Positions 1 through 8,125 of a DNA stretch of 15,565 bases are shown in pieces. Numbering within the stretch: position 1 is the stretch's first letter; the number at the start of each line of letters is the position of its first letter. The stretch is from Streptomyces sp. NRRL S-337 (GTDB lineage Bacteria > Actinomycetota > Actinomycetes > Streptomycetales > Streptomycetaceae). Under the pieces are notes generated by a model that was not told where the DNA came from, ran no database searches, and worked only from the letters and a program-made list of their open reading frames with translations. The translations under genes were made by a program, and so were the position numbers. The DNA is taken from positions 1 to 15,565 of the forward strand of contig NZ_JOIX01000124.1 of NCBI RefSeq assembly GCF_000720175.1. Direction: 5' to 3'.

Positions 1-291
1 CCGTCGGCGACGCCGCCACCAGTACCGCGACCACCACCGCGAGCCCCAGCAGCGGCACCACCACGTGCCGCAGCACGCCCGGCACCCCGGCCCGCTCCCC
101 GGCCCCCGCCCCACCGGCCCGCGACCGCCGCCCGCACCGCACCGCCAGCCACACCAGCCCCACCGCCAGCCAGCAGCCGCCCACCGCCTGCGCCGTCGGC
201 GACGCCGCCACCAGTACCGCGACCACCACCGCGAGCCCCAGCAGCGGCACCACCACGTGCCGCAGCACGCCCGGCACCCCGGCCCGCTCCC
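1..291. repeat. 192-bp-period tandem duplication in the permease gene
   Basis: Bases 1-99 are identical to 193-291, an offset of 192 bp, which is 64 codons and keeps the reading frame. On the minus strand the repeated unit encodes one hydrophobic helix ([20 protein letters not shown]). The left copy is cut by the window edge, so the full extent is unknown. Confidence 0.9.
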
Positions 292-934
292 TGCAGCAGC
301 CCGAACGCGGTCAGCGCCCCCACGTTCACGATCGACGACAGCTGCTCCAGCCCGTCGTCCCGGCGCGCCGCCCCCACCGCCGCCACCAGCGTCACCCCCG
401 CCGCGCCCAGCAGCGCCCGGCGCGGCACCCCGCGGCGGGCGTCCACCTCGGCCATCGCCCCCGGCAGCCGCCGGTCCCGGGCCATCGCGAACAGCAACCG
501 CCCGGCCGCCGCCTGCCCCGCCAGCGCCGCGAACGCCGCCCCGACCGCCTTGCCGGCCGCCACCAGCTGCCCCAGCCACGGCCCGGCGGCCGCCTGTGCC
601 GTCGCGTAGAAGGCGCTGCCCTGCTCGCCCGGCCTGGCCGCCAGTTCCGCCGCGGACACCGGGGCGAGCAGCGCCGCGAGATCCCGGCCCGCGGCGCGAC
701 CCGCACCATCTGGGCGTACGAGTACGCCGTGGACGCCATCGCGGCCGTCGCCACCACGTAGACCACGGTGATGGCGCCGTGCGACGTGGCCAGCAGGGTG
801 CCGAAGATCCCGACCGGCGCCATCGGGGCGATGAACAGCAGCCCGTAGACGAGCAGGTCCCGGAATGTCAGCGTCCGCCGCAGGGCCGCCGGGCCCGTCC
901 CCTCCGCCGCGCCGGCCCGCCGCCCCGACCGCAT
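1..934 (-). pseudogene. APC-family amino acid permease, broken and incomplete
   Basis: Remnant of a 12-helix cytoplasmic-membrane transporter of the amino acid-polyamine-cation family; the substrate cannot be read. ATG at 934 follows GAGGAGG with 6-nt spacing. The first frame (934 to about 685) reads [19 protein letters not shown] and [15 protein letters not shown], the usual family start. It then switches frame directly into [37 protein letters not shown] and [15 protein letters not shown], which belong to the second half of such proteins. Judging from family layout, some 150 residues (several helices) are missing. A second frame change near 292-300 leads into a C-terminal part containing an in-frame 192-bp tandem duplication, and the gene runs off the left edge. 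It is divergent from ispH. Family assignment is secure; whether the damage is biological or an assembly artefact is open. Confidence 0.8.
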
Positions 935-1006
935 CGACGCCTCCTCGGTAGTTCCGGCCTCCCAGTCTGGGCCAACGGCCGATCTTCGGGCGCCGGGCAC
1001 GGCCCT

Positions 1007-1020
1007 TACGATGGGACACA
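1007..1020 (+). promoter_or_regulatory. ispH promoter -10 box, leaderless start
   Basis: TACGAT at 1007-1012 fits the actinomycete TAnnnT -10 box. The expected transcription start, about 7 nt further on, falls on the A of the ATG at 1020. No convincing -35 box is visible. The alternative in-frame ATG at 1011 overlaps the -10 box and would be untranscribed. Confidence 0.55.
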
Positions 1021-2021
1021 TGTCTGCACTTCCCGGCCAGTCCGCCGGCCGCAAGGTCCTGCTCGCCGCCCCCCGTGGCTACTGCGCGGGCGTGGACCGC
1101 GCCGTGATCGCCGTCGAGAAAGCGCTGGAGCAGTACGGCGCGCCCGTCTACGTACGCCACGAGATCGTGCACAACAAGTACGTCGTGAAGACCCTGGAGA
1201 AGAAGGGCGCGATCTTCGTCGAGCGCACGGAGGAGGTCCCGCCGGGCAACATCGTGATGTTCTCGGCACACGGCGTGGCCCCCGTCGTCCACGAGGAGGC
1301 CAAGCGCGGCCGCCTCGCCACCATCGACGCGACCTGCCCCCTGGTGACCAAGGTCCACAAGGAAGCCGTCCGCTACGCCCAGGAGGACTACGACATCCTC
1401 CTGATCGGCCACGAGGGCCACGAGGAGGTCATCGGCACCTCCGGCGAGGCCCCCGACCACATCCAGCTCGTCGACGGCCCCGAGGACGTCGACAAGGTCG
1501 AGGTCCGCGACCCCTCGAAGATCGTCTGGCTGTCGCAGACCACCCTCTCCGTGGACGAGACCATGGAGACCGTCGACGCCCTGAAGACGAAGTTCCCCGG
1601 TCTCGTCTCCCCGCCCAGCGACGACATCTGCTACGCCACCCAGAACCGGCAGCTCGCCGTGAAGCAGATGGGCGCCGAGGCGGAGCTGGTCATCGTGGTC
1701 GGCTCCCGCAACTCCTCCAACTCCAAGCGGCTCGTCGAGGTCGCCAAGCTCGCCGGCGCCCGCGAGGCCTACCTCGTGGACTTCGCCGACGAGATCGACG
1801 AGGCCTGGCTGGAGGGCGTGACCACGGTCGGCGTCACCTCCGGCGCCTCCGTCCCGGAGGTCCTGGTCGAGCAGGTCCTGGAGTGGCTCGCCGAGCGCGG
1901 CTACGGCGACGTCGAGATCGTCAAGGCGGCCGAGGAGTCCATCACCTTCTCGCTGCCCAAGGAACTCCGCCGCGACCTGCGCGCCGAGGCCAAGGCCGCG
2001 ACCGAGGACACCGACGCCTGA
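1020..2021 (+). CDS. ispH: 4-hydroxy-3-methylbut-2-enyl diphosphate reductase
   Basis: Last enzyme of the methylerythritol phosphate pathway: reduces HMBPP to IPP and DMAPP in the cytoplasm using an oxygen-sensitive iron-sulfur cluster. The 333-residue product has the usual length. The three cluster cysteines are C22 (in [12 protein letters not shown]), C106 (in [12 protein letters not shown]) and C204 (in [11 protein letters not shown]). The substrate-binding and proton-relay residues are also present: H51, H84, E136 in [11 protein letters not shown], and the SSN motif in NSSNSKR. ATG 1020 is chosen over the in-frame ATG 1011 because the latter sits inside the -10 box and 1020 gives a leaderless message. 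It is divergent from the permease remnant, and ppgK follows under its own promoter. Intact, with typical codon use. Confidence 0.97.
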   Translation: MSALPGQSAGRKVLLAAPRGYCAGVDRAVIAVEKALEQYGAPVYVRHEIVHNKYVVKTLEKKGAIFVERTEEVPPGNIVMFSAHGVAPVVHEEAKRGRLATIDATCPLVTKVHKEAVRYAQEDYDILLIGHEGHEEVIGTSGEAPDHIQLVDGPEDVDKVEVRDPSKIVWLSQTTLSVDETMETVDALKTKFPGLVSPPSDDICYATQNRQLAVKQMGAEAELVIVVGSRNSSNSKRLVEVAKLAGAREAYLVDFADEIDEAWLEGVTTVGVTSGASVPEVLVEQVLEWLAERGYGDVEIVKAAEESITFSLPKELRRDLRAEAKAATEDTDA

Positions 2022-2047
2022 CGCCCGGCCCGACGACGAGCGCGGCC

Positions 2048-2070
2048 CCGGCGGACGAAAGCGCCGCCGG
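2048..2070 (+). terminator. hairpin downstream of ispH
   Basis: CCGGCGG (2048-2054) and CCGCCGG (2064-2070) form a perfect 7-bp stem with a 9-nt loop, 27 nt after the ispH stop. No T-run follows, as is common in high-GC actinomycetes. It separates ispH from the ppgK promoter. Confidence 0.45.
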
Positions 2071-2106
2071 ATCCGCGTTCCCTGGGCGGCCGGGCCCGTC
2101 CGCGCC

Positions 2107-2120
2107 TAGCCTTTTCCCCA
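2107..2120 (+). promoter_or_regulatory. ppgK promoter -10 box, leaderless start
   Basis: TAGCCT at 2107-2112 fits TAnnnT and lies 7 nt before the ATG at 2120. No Shine-Dalgarno sequence is present (TTTTCCCC precedes the ATG), which supports a leaderless transcript. Confidence 0.5.
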
Positions 2121-2995
2121 TGAGGGTCTTCGGTGTGGACATCGGCGGATCGGGCATCAAGGGCGCCCCGGTGGATCTCGAACGCGGCGACCTCGTCGAC
2201 GAGCGCCACAAGGTGCTGACCCCGCACCCGGCCACCCCGGAAGCCGTCGCGGACGGCGTCCGCGAGGTGGTCGCGCACTTCGGATGGACCGGCCCGGTCG
2301 GCGTGACCTTCCCCGGAGTGGTCACCGGCGGCATCACCCGCACTGCCGCCAACGTCGACAAACGATGGATCGGCACCGACGCCGCCGCCCTGCTCACCGA
2401 CCGGCTCGGCGGCTGCCCGGTCATCCTCCTCAACGACGCGGACGCGGCCGGCCTGGCCGAGATGCGCTTCGGCGCCGGCCGCGGCCGGACCGGCACCGTC
2501 ATCGTCCTCACCCTCGGCACCGGCATCGGCAGCGCCGTCTTCACCGACGGCCGACTCCTCGCGAACACCGAGCTCGGCCACCTCGAACTGAACGGCCACG
2601 ACGCCGAGAAACGCGCCTCCACCAAGGTCAAGGAGGACGAGGACCTCAGCTGGCAGCGCTGGGCGCGCCGGGTCCAGAAGTACCTCGCCCATGTGGAGAT
2701 GCTGTTCTCGCCCGAGCTGTTCGTGATCGGCGGCGGGGTGAGCCGCAAGGCCGAGAAGTTCCTGCCGCTGATCGAGGGCATCAGGGCCGAGATCGTGCCG
2801 GCTCAGCTTCAGAACAACGCGGGGATCGTGGGGGCTGCGATGGCCGCGTACGCCGCTCGGGCTGGCGCGCCACCTGCCGCGGCCGTGGCCCCGGCCGGGC
2901 CCGGTCAGCCTTCCGCGCCGCCGCCCGGTCCGCCGGCCCGGGCTCCCCGCTCCGCGGTCGCGTCACCGGTCGGCTGGCCCGACGCCGCGCGCTGA
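2120..2995 (+). CDS. ppgK: polyphosphate glucokinase (ROK family)
   Basis: Phosphorylates glucose to glucose-6-phosphate with inorganic polyphosphate, and usually also ATP, as donor; cytoplasmic, typical of actinobacteria. Of 291 residues, the first ~245 form the whole ROK fold: DIGGSGIKG phosphate loop at 7-15, GVTFPG at 61-66, [12 protein letters not shown] with catalytic D106, [11 protein letters not shown] at 131-141, ELGHLELNG at 151-159. The lysine- and acidic-rich stretch [19 protein letters not shown] (167-185) is typical of the polyphosphate-using branch. Residues ~246-291 are a Pro/Ala-rich tail, encoded where the convergent gene overlaps; it looks like recent read-through extension. 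The reading frame is open far upstream, but ATG 2120 is the only start that begins at the ROK motif and suits the promoter. Confidence 0.95.
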   Translation: MRVFGVDIGGSGIKGAPVDLERGDLVDERHKVLTPHPATPEAVADGVREVVAHFGWTGPVGVTFPGVVTGGITRTAANVDKRWIGTDAAALLTDRLGGCPVILLNDADAAGLAEMRFGAGRGRTGTVIVLTLGTGIGSAVFTDGRLLANTELGHLELNGHDAEKRASTKVKEDEDLSWQRWARRVQKYLAHVEMLFSPELFVIGGGVSRKAEKFLPLIEGIRAEIVPAQLQNNAGIVGAAMAAYAARAGAPPAAAVAPAGPGQPSAPPPGPPARAPRSAVASPVGWPDAAR

Positions 2996-3716
2996 CCGCC
3001 GCCCACCGGACGACCGCGATCAGCGCGCAGACCAGCGTGCCCGCGTAGAGCCAGCCGGCGTTCAGCGCCAGGACGGTGAAGACGCCCATCAGCAGCCCGC
3101 CGAAACCGTCCCCGCCGCGGTGGATCGGCACCGTGCCGAGCGCGAAGGCGATCGGCAGCGTGACCGGCGCGCAGATCAGGTCGTACGGCCGCACCCACAC
3201 CGCCGCGCCGACTCCCACCAGCAGGAAGAACACGCCGTACGGGGTCTGTGCGCCGCCGAGCAGCAGCTGGTCCAGGCAGGCGAAGGCGAGCAGCGCGAGG
3301 GTCGCCAGCAGCCAGCAGCCCAGGCCGGTGAGCTTGGCCGCGGGCATCCGGCGCCGCAGGCCGTCCGACGCCGTGGGAAGCGGACGTTGCGGACGCGCCC
3401 GGTAGACGGCCGAGGATTCCGGGCCCACCGGGGGCGGCACGGCCGCCCGCTCACCCACGGGTCCCGCCACGGCCGCCGCGGTGGGCCCCCGCGCGGCCCA
3501 CGCCTGCGCCGGGCCGCGAGCCGCGGCCCGTACGGGCGCGGGCGCGGCGATCGGGACGGATGCGAAGCCGGAGGCCCGCATCGCGGAGAGGAAGTCGTCG
3601 TCGGGGTCGGGGGCCACGGCCTCCGCCGGGCGCGGGAGCCGGGCGTCCTGGTCCGCGGCCGGGCGTCCGGACCACGGCGGGCCGTGCTGGGGGGTAAGCG
3701 CTTCGTGTTGCTCCAC
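2781..3716 (-). CDS. DUF6542-type membrane protein
   Basis: Membrane protein of unknown function, found in streptomycetes beside ppgK and ychF; I recognise it as DUF6542. Of 311 residues, 1-125 are a Pro/Ala-rich, probably disordered cytoplasmic region. Residues ~128-238 hold the conserved core with about four or five helices ([74 protein letters not shown] and the following segment). Residues 241-311 are an Arg/Pro-rich tail lying entirely antisense to the last 215 bp of ppgK. The start is GTG 3716, with no Shine-Dalgarno but a TACCGT box 6 nt upstream, suggesting leaderless translation. A shorter protein ending near residue 240 may be ancestral. Confidence 0.8.
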   Translation of the reverse strand: MEQHEALTPQHGPPWSGRPAADQDARLPRPAEAVAPDPDDDFLSAMRASGFASVPIAAPAPVRAAARGPAQAWAARGPTAAAVAGPVGERAAVPPPVGPESSAVYRARPQRPLPTASDGLRRRMPAAKLTGLGCWLLATLALLAFACLDQLLLGGAQTPYGVFFLLVGVGAAVWVRPYDLICAPVTLPIAFALGTVPIHRGGDGFGGLLMGVFTVLALNAGWLYAGTLVCALIAVVRWAAVSARRRASRPVTRPRSGEPGPADRAAARKADRARPGPRPRQVARQPERRTRPSQPPRSPRCSEAEPARSRP

Positions 3717-3728
3717 GGGCCAACGGTA
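3716..3728 (-). promoter_or_regulatory. -10 box of the DUF6542 gene, leaderless start
   Basis: On the minus strand TACCGT (3728-3723) is followed by 6 nt and then GTG at 3716, which fits a TAnnnT box and a transcript starting at the start codon. No clear -35 box is seen. Confidence 0.4.
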
Positions 3729-3894
3729 GGTCGCTAAGTGGTATTAACCGGTTACGGGACACGCCCTTTGGCCGAGCTTGGGGCTGCGTTCGACACGAGC
3801 GGGTGCGGGCCGGGCCGGGAGGCGGCCGGAGGACGGGACGCGGCGGCGGGGCACCGGCCCGGGCTGGGGCGGCCGGGCGCCGCCGCCCGCCCCG

Positions 3895-3900
3895 TAGACT
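3895..3900 (+). promoter_or_regulatory. candidate -10 box of ychF
   Basis: TAGACT fits TAnnnT. It would start transcription near 3907 and give a 5' leader of about 60 nt before the GTG at 3969, unlike the leaderless neighbours. No good -35 box is present. Confidence 0.4.
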
Positions 3901-3968
3901 GGTGGATCGGCCCCTCACGAGGCCGTTGCCCACCCCACCACTCTCCCTTCGGAAGTCGAGTCGCCACC

Positions 3969-5057
<1,089 letters not shown>

Positions 5058-5145
5058 CGCCGGTCATAGCGTTGATGTAGCGATCTGGCAAATGCGCAGG
5101 TCAGGTGGGGTCGGTTCCATTCGGGGCCGGCCCCGCTGGCGTTCC

Positions 5146-5243
5146 CGTTGCTGGATCCGTGCTGGATTTGCTGACGTCTCGTCACCTGTCGTCGTCCCTG
5201 GTTATGCGTACCGTTGCTGGATCGGGGCTGGATGTGGCTGACG
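5146..5243 (+). repeat. duplicated 31-bp GCTGGAT motif
   Basis: Two near-identical stretches 66 bp apart (5146-5176 and 5212-5243) share CGTTGCTGGATC, a second GCTGGAT 11 bp after the first, and CTGACG. GCTGGAT occurs at 5150, 5161, 5216, 5227 and 5252. The 11-bp spacing puts paired copies on one face of the helix, as expected of a protein-binding site, but a decayed repeat is equally possible. Confidence 0.55.
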
Positions 5244-5440
5244 GTGCGTTAGCTGGATGGGCTGCATTCTGGCTGCGGATTTCGTCGTGGGCGGTTCTTG
5301 GGGCGCTGGGCGGTCGCTGCGGGGCGGCCGCTGTGGGGCGGGGGTGGGGTGGCGCCCGTCGCTCATGGACGCGGCATGCGGCCTGCGTGAGGTGTCCATG
5401 GCGCCGCGTGGGACGCGGTGGGGGAACCGCGTCATGTGCA

Positions 5441-5472
5441 TGGTCGTGGGTTCGGGTCCCGGCAGGGGCTAC
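5441..5472 (+). other. tRNA-like 3' fragment, possible attachment-site remnant
   Basis: TGGTCGTGGG-TTCGGGT-CCCGGC followed by AGGGGCT resembles a T-arm plus the 3' acceptor strand. The loop TTCGGGT lacks the nearly invariant A of TTCRANY, and one stem pair is mismatched. No matching AGCCCCT and no D or anticodon arm lies upstream, so it is not an intact tRNA. Integrative elements often leave such 3' tRNA ends, which suits the integrase remnants that follow. Confidence 0.25.
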
Positions 5473-5679
5473 AAAACATGTCTGGTCGTTCGGGCGGCGG
5501 CAAGCTGCGGATTCGGGTCACGTGCAGGATGGGGGGGGTGGGATCGTTTGGCCCCAATCAGGCCCCGTCGGGGGATGAGGGTTGGATTTCGCCGGGGTCT
5601 GTCCGACGAAACTTGTTGCGCGGCTGTGCGGGAGCGCGGGAGCCGGTGTGCTGGTCGGGAGGGACAGCTGGGAGACTGG

Positions 5680-6150
5680 TTGCCTGCAACCCATTCTGAT
5701 CTTGCTCTCCGTATCCATGCCACCTCTCATCTGACCGGCCAGTTCACGCTCCGATCGGGACGTACTGCCACGGAGTACTTCGACAAATACCGGTTCGAGG
5801 CGGATCCCGCTCTGCTGGATGAGATCGCCGGGCGGATGGCTCCGCTGATGCCGCAGGGCACGCAGGTGCTTGCTGGTTTGGAGATGGGCGGCATTCCGGT
5901 GGTGACCGCGATCGGTCGGCACACGGGGCTTCCCTGTGCGTTCGTTCGTAAGCAGGCCAAGCCGTATGGCACTTGCCGTCTGATCGAGGGTGCGGAGGTG
6001 GCGGATCGCAAGGTGCTGGCGGGCAGGGCTCGGAAGCTGCGCAAGCAGCGAGCCCGGTCGCATGGAGGTCGACCGGGCCCGGTAACTGCGAGAACCGCAG
6101 GAGGCTCGGATCGGTCTTGCCCACCGACCGGGCCTCTTTGCGTGCTCTGA
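5680..6150 (+). pseudogene. pyrE: orotate phosphoribosyltransferase, 3'-truncated
   Basis: Homologue of the enzyme that makes orotidine monophosphate from orotate and PRPP in pyrimidine synthesis. TTG 5680, 5 nt after GGGAG, gives the typical start LALRIHATSHLTGQFTLRSG, then TEYFDKYRFEADPALLDEIA, LAGLEMGGIPVVTAIGRHTG, FVRKQAKPYGTCRLIEGAEV and ADRKVL. Homology stops near 6018, exactly before the expected acidic PRPP-binding loop (VVxEDVxTTGG). The frame then runs into unrelated Arg-rich sequence, partly inside the direct repeat that begins at 6045, and stops at 6150. About 113 native residues of roughly 190-200 remain, without PRPP binding, so the product should be inactive. This is probably an accessory paralogue interrupted by integration or deletion; a housekeeping copy is expected elsewhere. 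Confidence 0.85.
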
Positions 6151-6660
6151 CCTGACGGTCTGCACGCGGTGACTCTTAAGCTCCGCTGACCCCAGCCGGG
6201 GCGTGCAAGTCTTAAGAGTCTTCCGTGATGCACGATACCCCACGATGACACGTAAAACTTGACCGCATTAGGCCTCTCGACCCTCTGACCTGCGGTGATG
6301 CCGTGTGTAAAGTTAGCCATGTCGAACGCTCGCGGAGACGGTCCACGGGCCTGCGGTGTCCGCCGTCCCCCTGCCGGGGCCCTACAGCACACCGATCATG
6401 GCGTTCTCCTCCCAGCCGTCGGCGTCCTCGAAGTAACCCTCCATGACCCCGCTGTTGGGGACCCATCCGCCCTGCTTGGCGATGACCTTGCGGTCGTTGC
6501 CGGCGCGGCGGGAATCCTCGGCGGCGCCGCGGCGGGCGGAGTGTCCGGTGCGGCGGACGAGGAGCTCGGCCCGCTCGCCGAGTCGGGTGGCGACGTCGCC
6601 GACGGCCTCCGGGGACAGTCCCCGGTCGGTGACGGTGTGTCAGCGCGGGCAGGGCTCGGA
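6045..6660. repeat. ~600-bp direct repeat, copy 1 (hairpins plus integrase end)
   Basis: Imperfect partner of 7394-8017. The left edge is a shared 16-bp word, GCAGCGAGCCCGGTCG (6045-6060 and 7394-7409). Similarity covers three hairpins, the words ACGCGTAAAACTTG/ACACGTAAAACTTG and CTGACCTGCGRTGAT. It is lost for about 80 bp, then resumes strongly in the integrase 3' end (from about 6384 and 7741). The truncated pyrE gene abuts its left edge. Confidence 0.8.
6050..6220 (+). other. three-hairpin region, copy 1 (terminator-like)
   Basis: Stem 1: GAGCCCGGTCG (6050-6060) with CGACCGGGCCC (6070-6080). Stem 2: GAGGCTCGGATCGGT (6101-6115) with ACCGACCGGGCCTC (6123-6136), followed by TTT, a likely terminator. 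Stem 3: GACTCTTAAG (6171-6180) with CTTAAGAGTC (6211-6220), perfect, enclosing an inner CCCC-AGCC-GGGG hairpin. All three recur in copy 2 with compensating base changes in stem 2, so structure is conserved more than sequence. It lies downstream of an integrase on the minus strand and of pyrE on the plus strand, so it may serve as a bidirectional terminator or as recombination-site DNA. Confidence 0.6.
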
Positions 6661-6903
6661 AGGCGTAGCCGTCGGGGTCGGTGAGGCCGGGGGACTCCAC
6701 CCAGAACCGCCAGGCGCAGACCGGAGAGGTGGACGGGCGGGAGCCGAACGGCACCTTCACCTTCCGCGGGCTGATCTTCGAGACGCGGACATCGACCTCC
6801 AGGCCGTGCTCGGTCTCGGTGAGGTCGCGCAGCCTCAGGTAGGTCACGTCGCGCTCGCGGCCGGCGATGCGAACTGTCCATCGGCGCGTCAGCGAGGCTC
6901 CTC
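6382..6903 (-). pseudogene. tyrosine recombinase (integrase) remnant 1
   Basis: C-terminal half of a phage- or plasmid-type tyrosine integrase. The 5' frame gives RIAGRERDVTYLRLRDLTET, then HGLEVDVRVSKISPRKVKVP and PDGYAFRAL. A small deletion near 6640-6652 (relative to remnant 2) breaks the frame. The correct frame resumes with LSPEAVGDVATRLGERAELL and reaches the catalytic box HSAR, QGGW and the nucleophilic tyrosine in GYFEDADGWEENAMIGVL, stopping at 6382. A TGA just upstream of 6903 ends homology, so the N-terminal DNA-binding domains and probably the first catalytic arginine are missing. Non-functional. It is closely related to the remnant at 7740-8104 and in the same orientation. Confidence 0.8.
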
Positions 6904-7225
6904 ATGAGGCCGTTGTGGGCCGGGAGTGGGGAGCGCAGGGCTCCTTCATCGTCGGGTCCACCGAGCACCTCCAGACGTCGTTGTAAGCCGTCATCCCGCC
7001 CAATCAGGCCTGTGAGCTGCGAACTTACAGGGGACATCAAACCGAGCATGAGGGCGAATTACCTCTACCCCATACGGCTGGCGTCACATCGGCTCTACCG
7101 GGCTCCGATAGGATTCGCAGTGCTTCACCTGAAACTCCACTGAACTGCGGTGCGGGGGTGCCCAGTTCACATGCCTCCGGGCCTGATAGGCAGGCTCCGG
7201 CCGGAGAGAAAGGTGAGGTGGTGCT

Positions 7226-7351
7226 ATGAGCGTCCCCCTGGGCAAGCGCAGCAAGGACAGGTGGCCCGAGCCAGACAAGTGGCAGGTCATCTTGACGGCG
7301 GCGAGCTTATTGGTGGCGATCATCGCGCTGGTGGGACAGCTCGCTCAGTGA
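7226..7351 (+). CDS. 41-residue single-pass membrane peptide
   Basis: No family recognised. ATG 7226 follows a purine-rich AGGTGAGGTGG. The peptide has a charged N-terminus (MSVPLGKRSKDRWPEPDKW) and one strongly hydrophobic helix (residues 20-40, QVILTAASLLVAIIALVGQL), so it should insert in the membrane with its N-terminus inside. Leu28 is a TTA codon (7307-7309), which in streptomycetes requires the bldA tRNA. TAGGAT at 7109-7114 could be its -10 box. It ends 42 bp before repeat copy 2, the same position the truncated pyrE holds relative to copy 1. It may be a small accessory protein of an integrative element. Confidence 0.6.
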   Translation: MSVPLGKRSKDRWPEPDKWQVILTAASLLVAIIALVGQLAQ

Positions 7352-7393
7352 GTGCCCACCCTGGGTCCGGGAGAGATCGCGGCCGCTGGACAT

Positions 7394-8017
7394 GCAGCGA
7401 GCCCGGTCGCTTGGTATTCGACCGGGCTCGGTAGCTAACTGCAGGAGGCTCGTGGTCTCTGGATGCCGCCGGAGATCCGGGCCTCTTTGCATGCTCTGAC
7501 CTGGGCGGTCTGCATGCGGCGACTCTTAAGTTCCAGCGGCCCCACCCGGGGCGTGCCAGCTTTAAGAGTCGAGAAAACAATAACGCACTTACGCACTTTG
7601 ACGCGTAAAACTTGGCCCCCCACTTCGCCCGGGCCCCCGCTGACCTGCGATGATCTGGACCGGCCATGCACGCTGGTGCCCGCTATTTTCGGGGCGTATA
7701 ACCCATTTGGGTGAGTCGCTGCGAAACTCGGCACCCACTTCACAGCACCCCGATCATGGCGTTCTCCTCCCAGCCGTCGGCGTCCTCGAAGTAGCCCTCC
7801 ATCGCCCCGCTGTTGGGTACCCATCCGCCCTGCATGGCGATGGTCTTGCGGTCGTTGCCGGCGCGCCGGGACTCCTCGGCGGCGCCGCGGCGGGGGGAGT
7901 GGCCGGTGTGCCGGACCGGCAGGTCGGCCCGGGCGGTGAGCCGGGTGGTGACGTCGCCGACGGCTTCGGGGGAGAGGCCGACGTCCATGACGGTGTGCCA
8001 GCGCGGGTGCAGGGCAC
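7394..8017. repeat. ~600-bp direct repeat, copy 2
   Basis: Partner of 6045-6660, offset about 1.35 kb and in the same orientation. The best-conserved parts are 7394-7570 (hairpins), 7600-7656 and 7741-8017 (integrase 3' end). The unit contains a short inner direct repeat, CGCACTTACGCACTT, at about 7584-7598 that copy 1 lacks. Confidence 0.8.
7399..7570 (+). other. three-hairpin region, copy 2 (terminator-like)
   Basis: Stem 1 is perfect: GAGCCCGGTCG (7399-7409) with CGACCGGGCTC (7419-7429). Stem 2: GAGGCTCGTGGTCTCTGG (7445-7462) with CCGGAGATCCGGGCCTC (7469-7485), followed by TTT. Its inner bases differ from copy 1 on both arms yet still pair. Stem 3: GACTCTTAA (7521-7529) with TTAAGAGTC (7562-7570), enclosing GCCCC-ACC-CGGGGC. 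Confidence 0.6.
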
Positions 8018-8104
8018 GGAAGGGTAGCCGTCGGGGTCGCCCAGGCCGGCGGCCTCGGTCCAGGCGCGCCAGGCGCGGACGGGGGCAGGTGGAGGGGCGG
8101 GGAA
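7740..8104 (-). pseudogene. tyrosine recombinase (integrase) remnant 2
   Basis: C-terminal ~120 residues of an integrase closely related to remnant 1. Continuous from about 8020: FRALHPRWHTVMDVGLSPEA, then VRHTGHSPRRGAAEESRRAG, DRKTIAMQGGWVPNSGAMEG and YFEDADGWEENAMIGVL, with stop at 7740. The HSPR box, QGGW and the catalytic tyrosine are kept. Upstream, two single-base frame changes (a five-G run near 8081-8085 and GGGTAG near 8022-8027) interrupt RPSTCP/VRAWRAWTEAAGLGDPDGY, and homology ends near 8104, just beyond the stop of the nuclease-like gene. It lacks the DNA-binding half and most of the catalytic domain, so it cannot be active. Confidence 0.8.
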
Positions 8105-8125
8105 TCGCTGGCATCCCGCAGCCGC

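Larger units (their letters stand above)
5058..5679. other. gene-poor stretch after ychF
   Basis: Some 620 bp with long open frames on both strands but no reading that resembles a known protein or shows streptomycete codon structure. It contains a duplicated GCTGGAT-rich motif (5146-5243), a self-complementary GGGGCCGGCCCC (5123-5134) that might end ychF transcripts, and a tRNA-like 3' half (5441-5472). It probably marks the boundary between core and accessory DNA. Confidence 0.5.

Noticed and set aside
65..2119. Very long plus-strand open frame running through the permease remnant and ispH into ppgK
   Set aside because: The Pro/Arg-rich translation is a GC-rich shadow; the conserved ROK domain starts only at ATG 2120, where a promoter box also lies.
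3738..3968. N-terminal extension of ychF
   Set aside because: The 77 extra residues are low-complexity, overlap the promoter region and are absent from the family; GTG 3969 starts at the conserved MSLTIGIVGLPN.
5105..5578. Plus-strand 157-codon frame behind ychF
   Set aside because: No recognisable domain, Gly/Arg/Trp-rich composition and no clear ribosome site.
6595..6630. Perfect palindrome GGGGACAGTCCCC inside integrase remnant 1 as an operator
   Set aside because: It lies in decayed coding sequence at the frameshift and is absent from the second copy; its likeness to the sites near 14.1 kb is probably chance.
7580..7602. CGCACTTACGCACTT as iterons of a replication origin
   Set aside because: Only two copies and no replication gene nearby.
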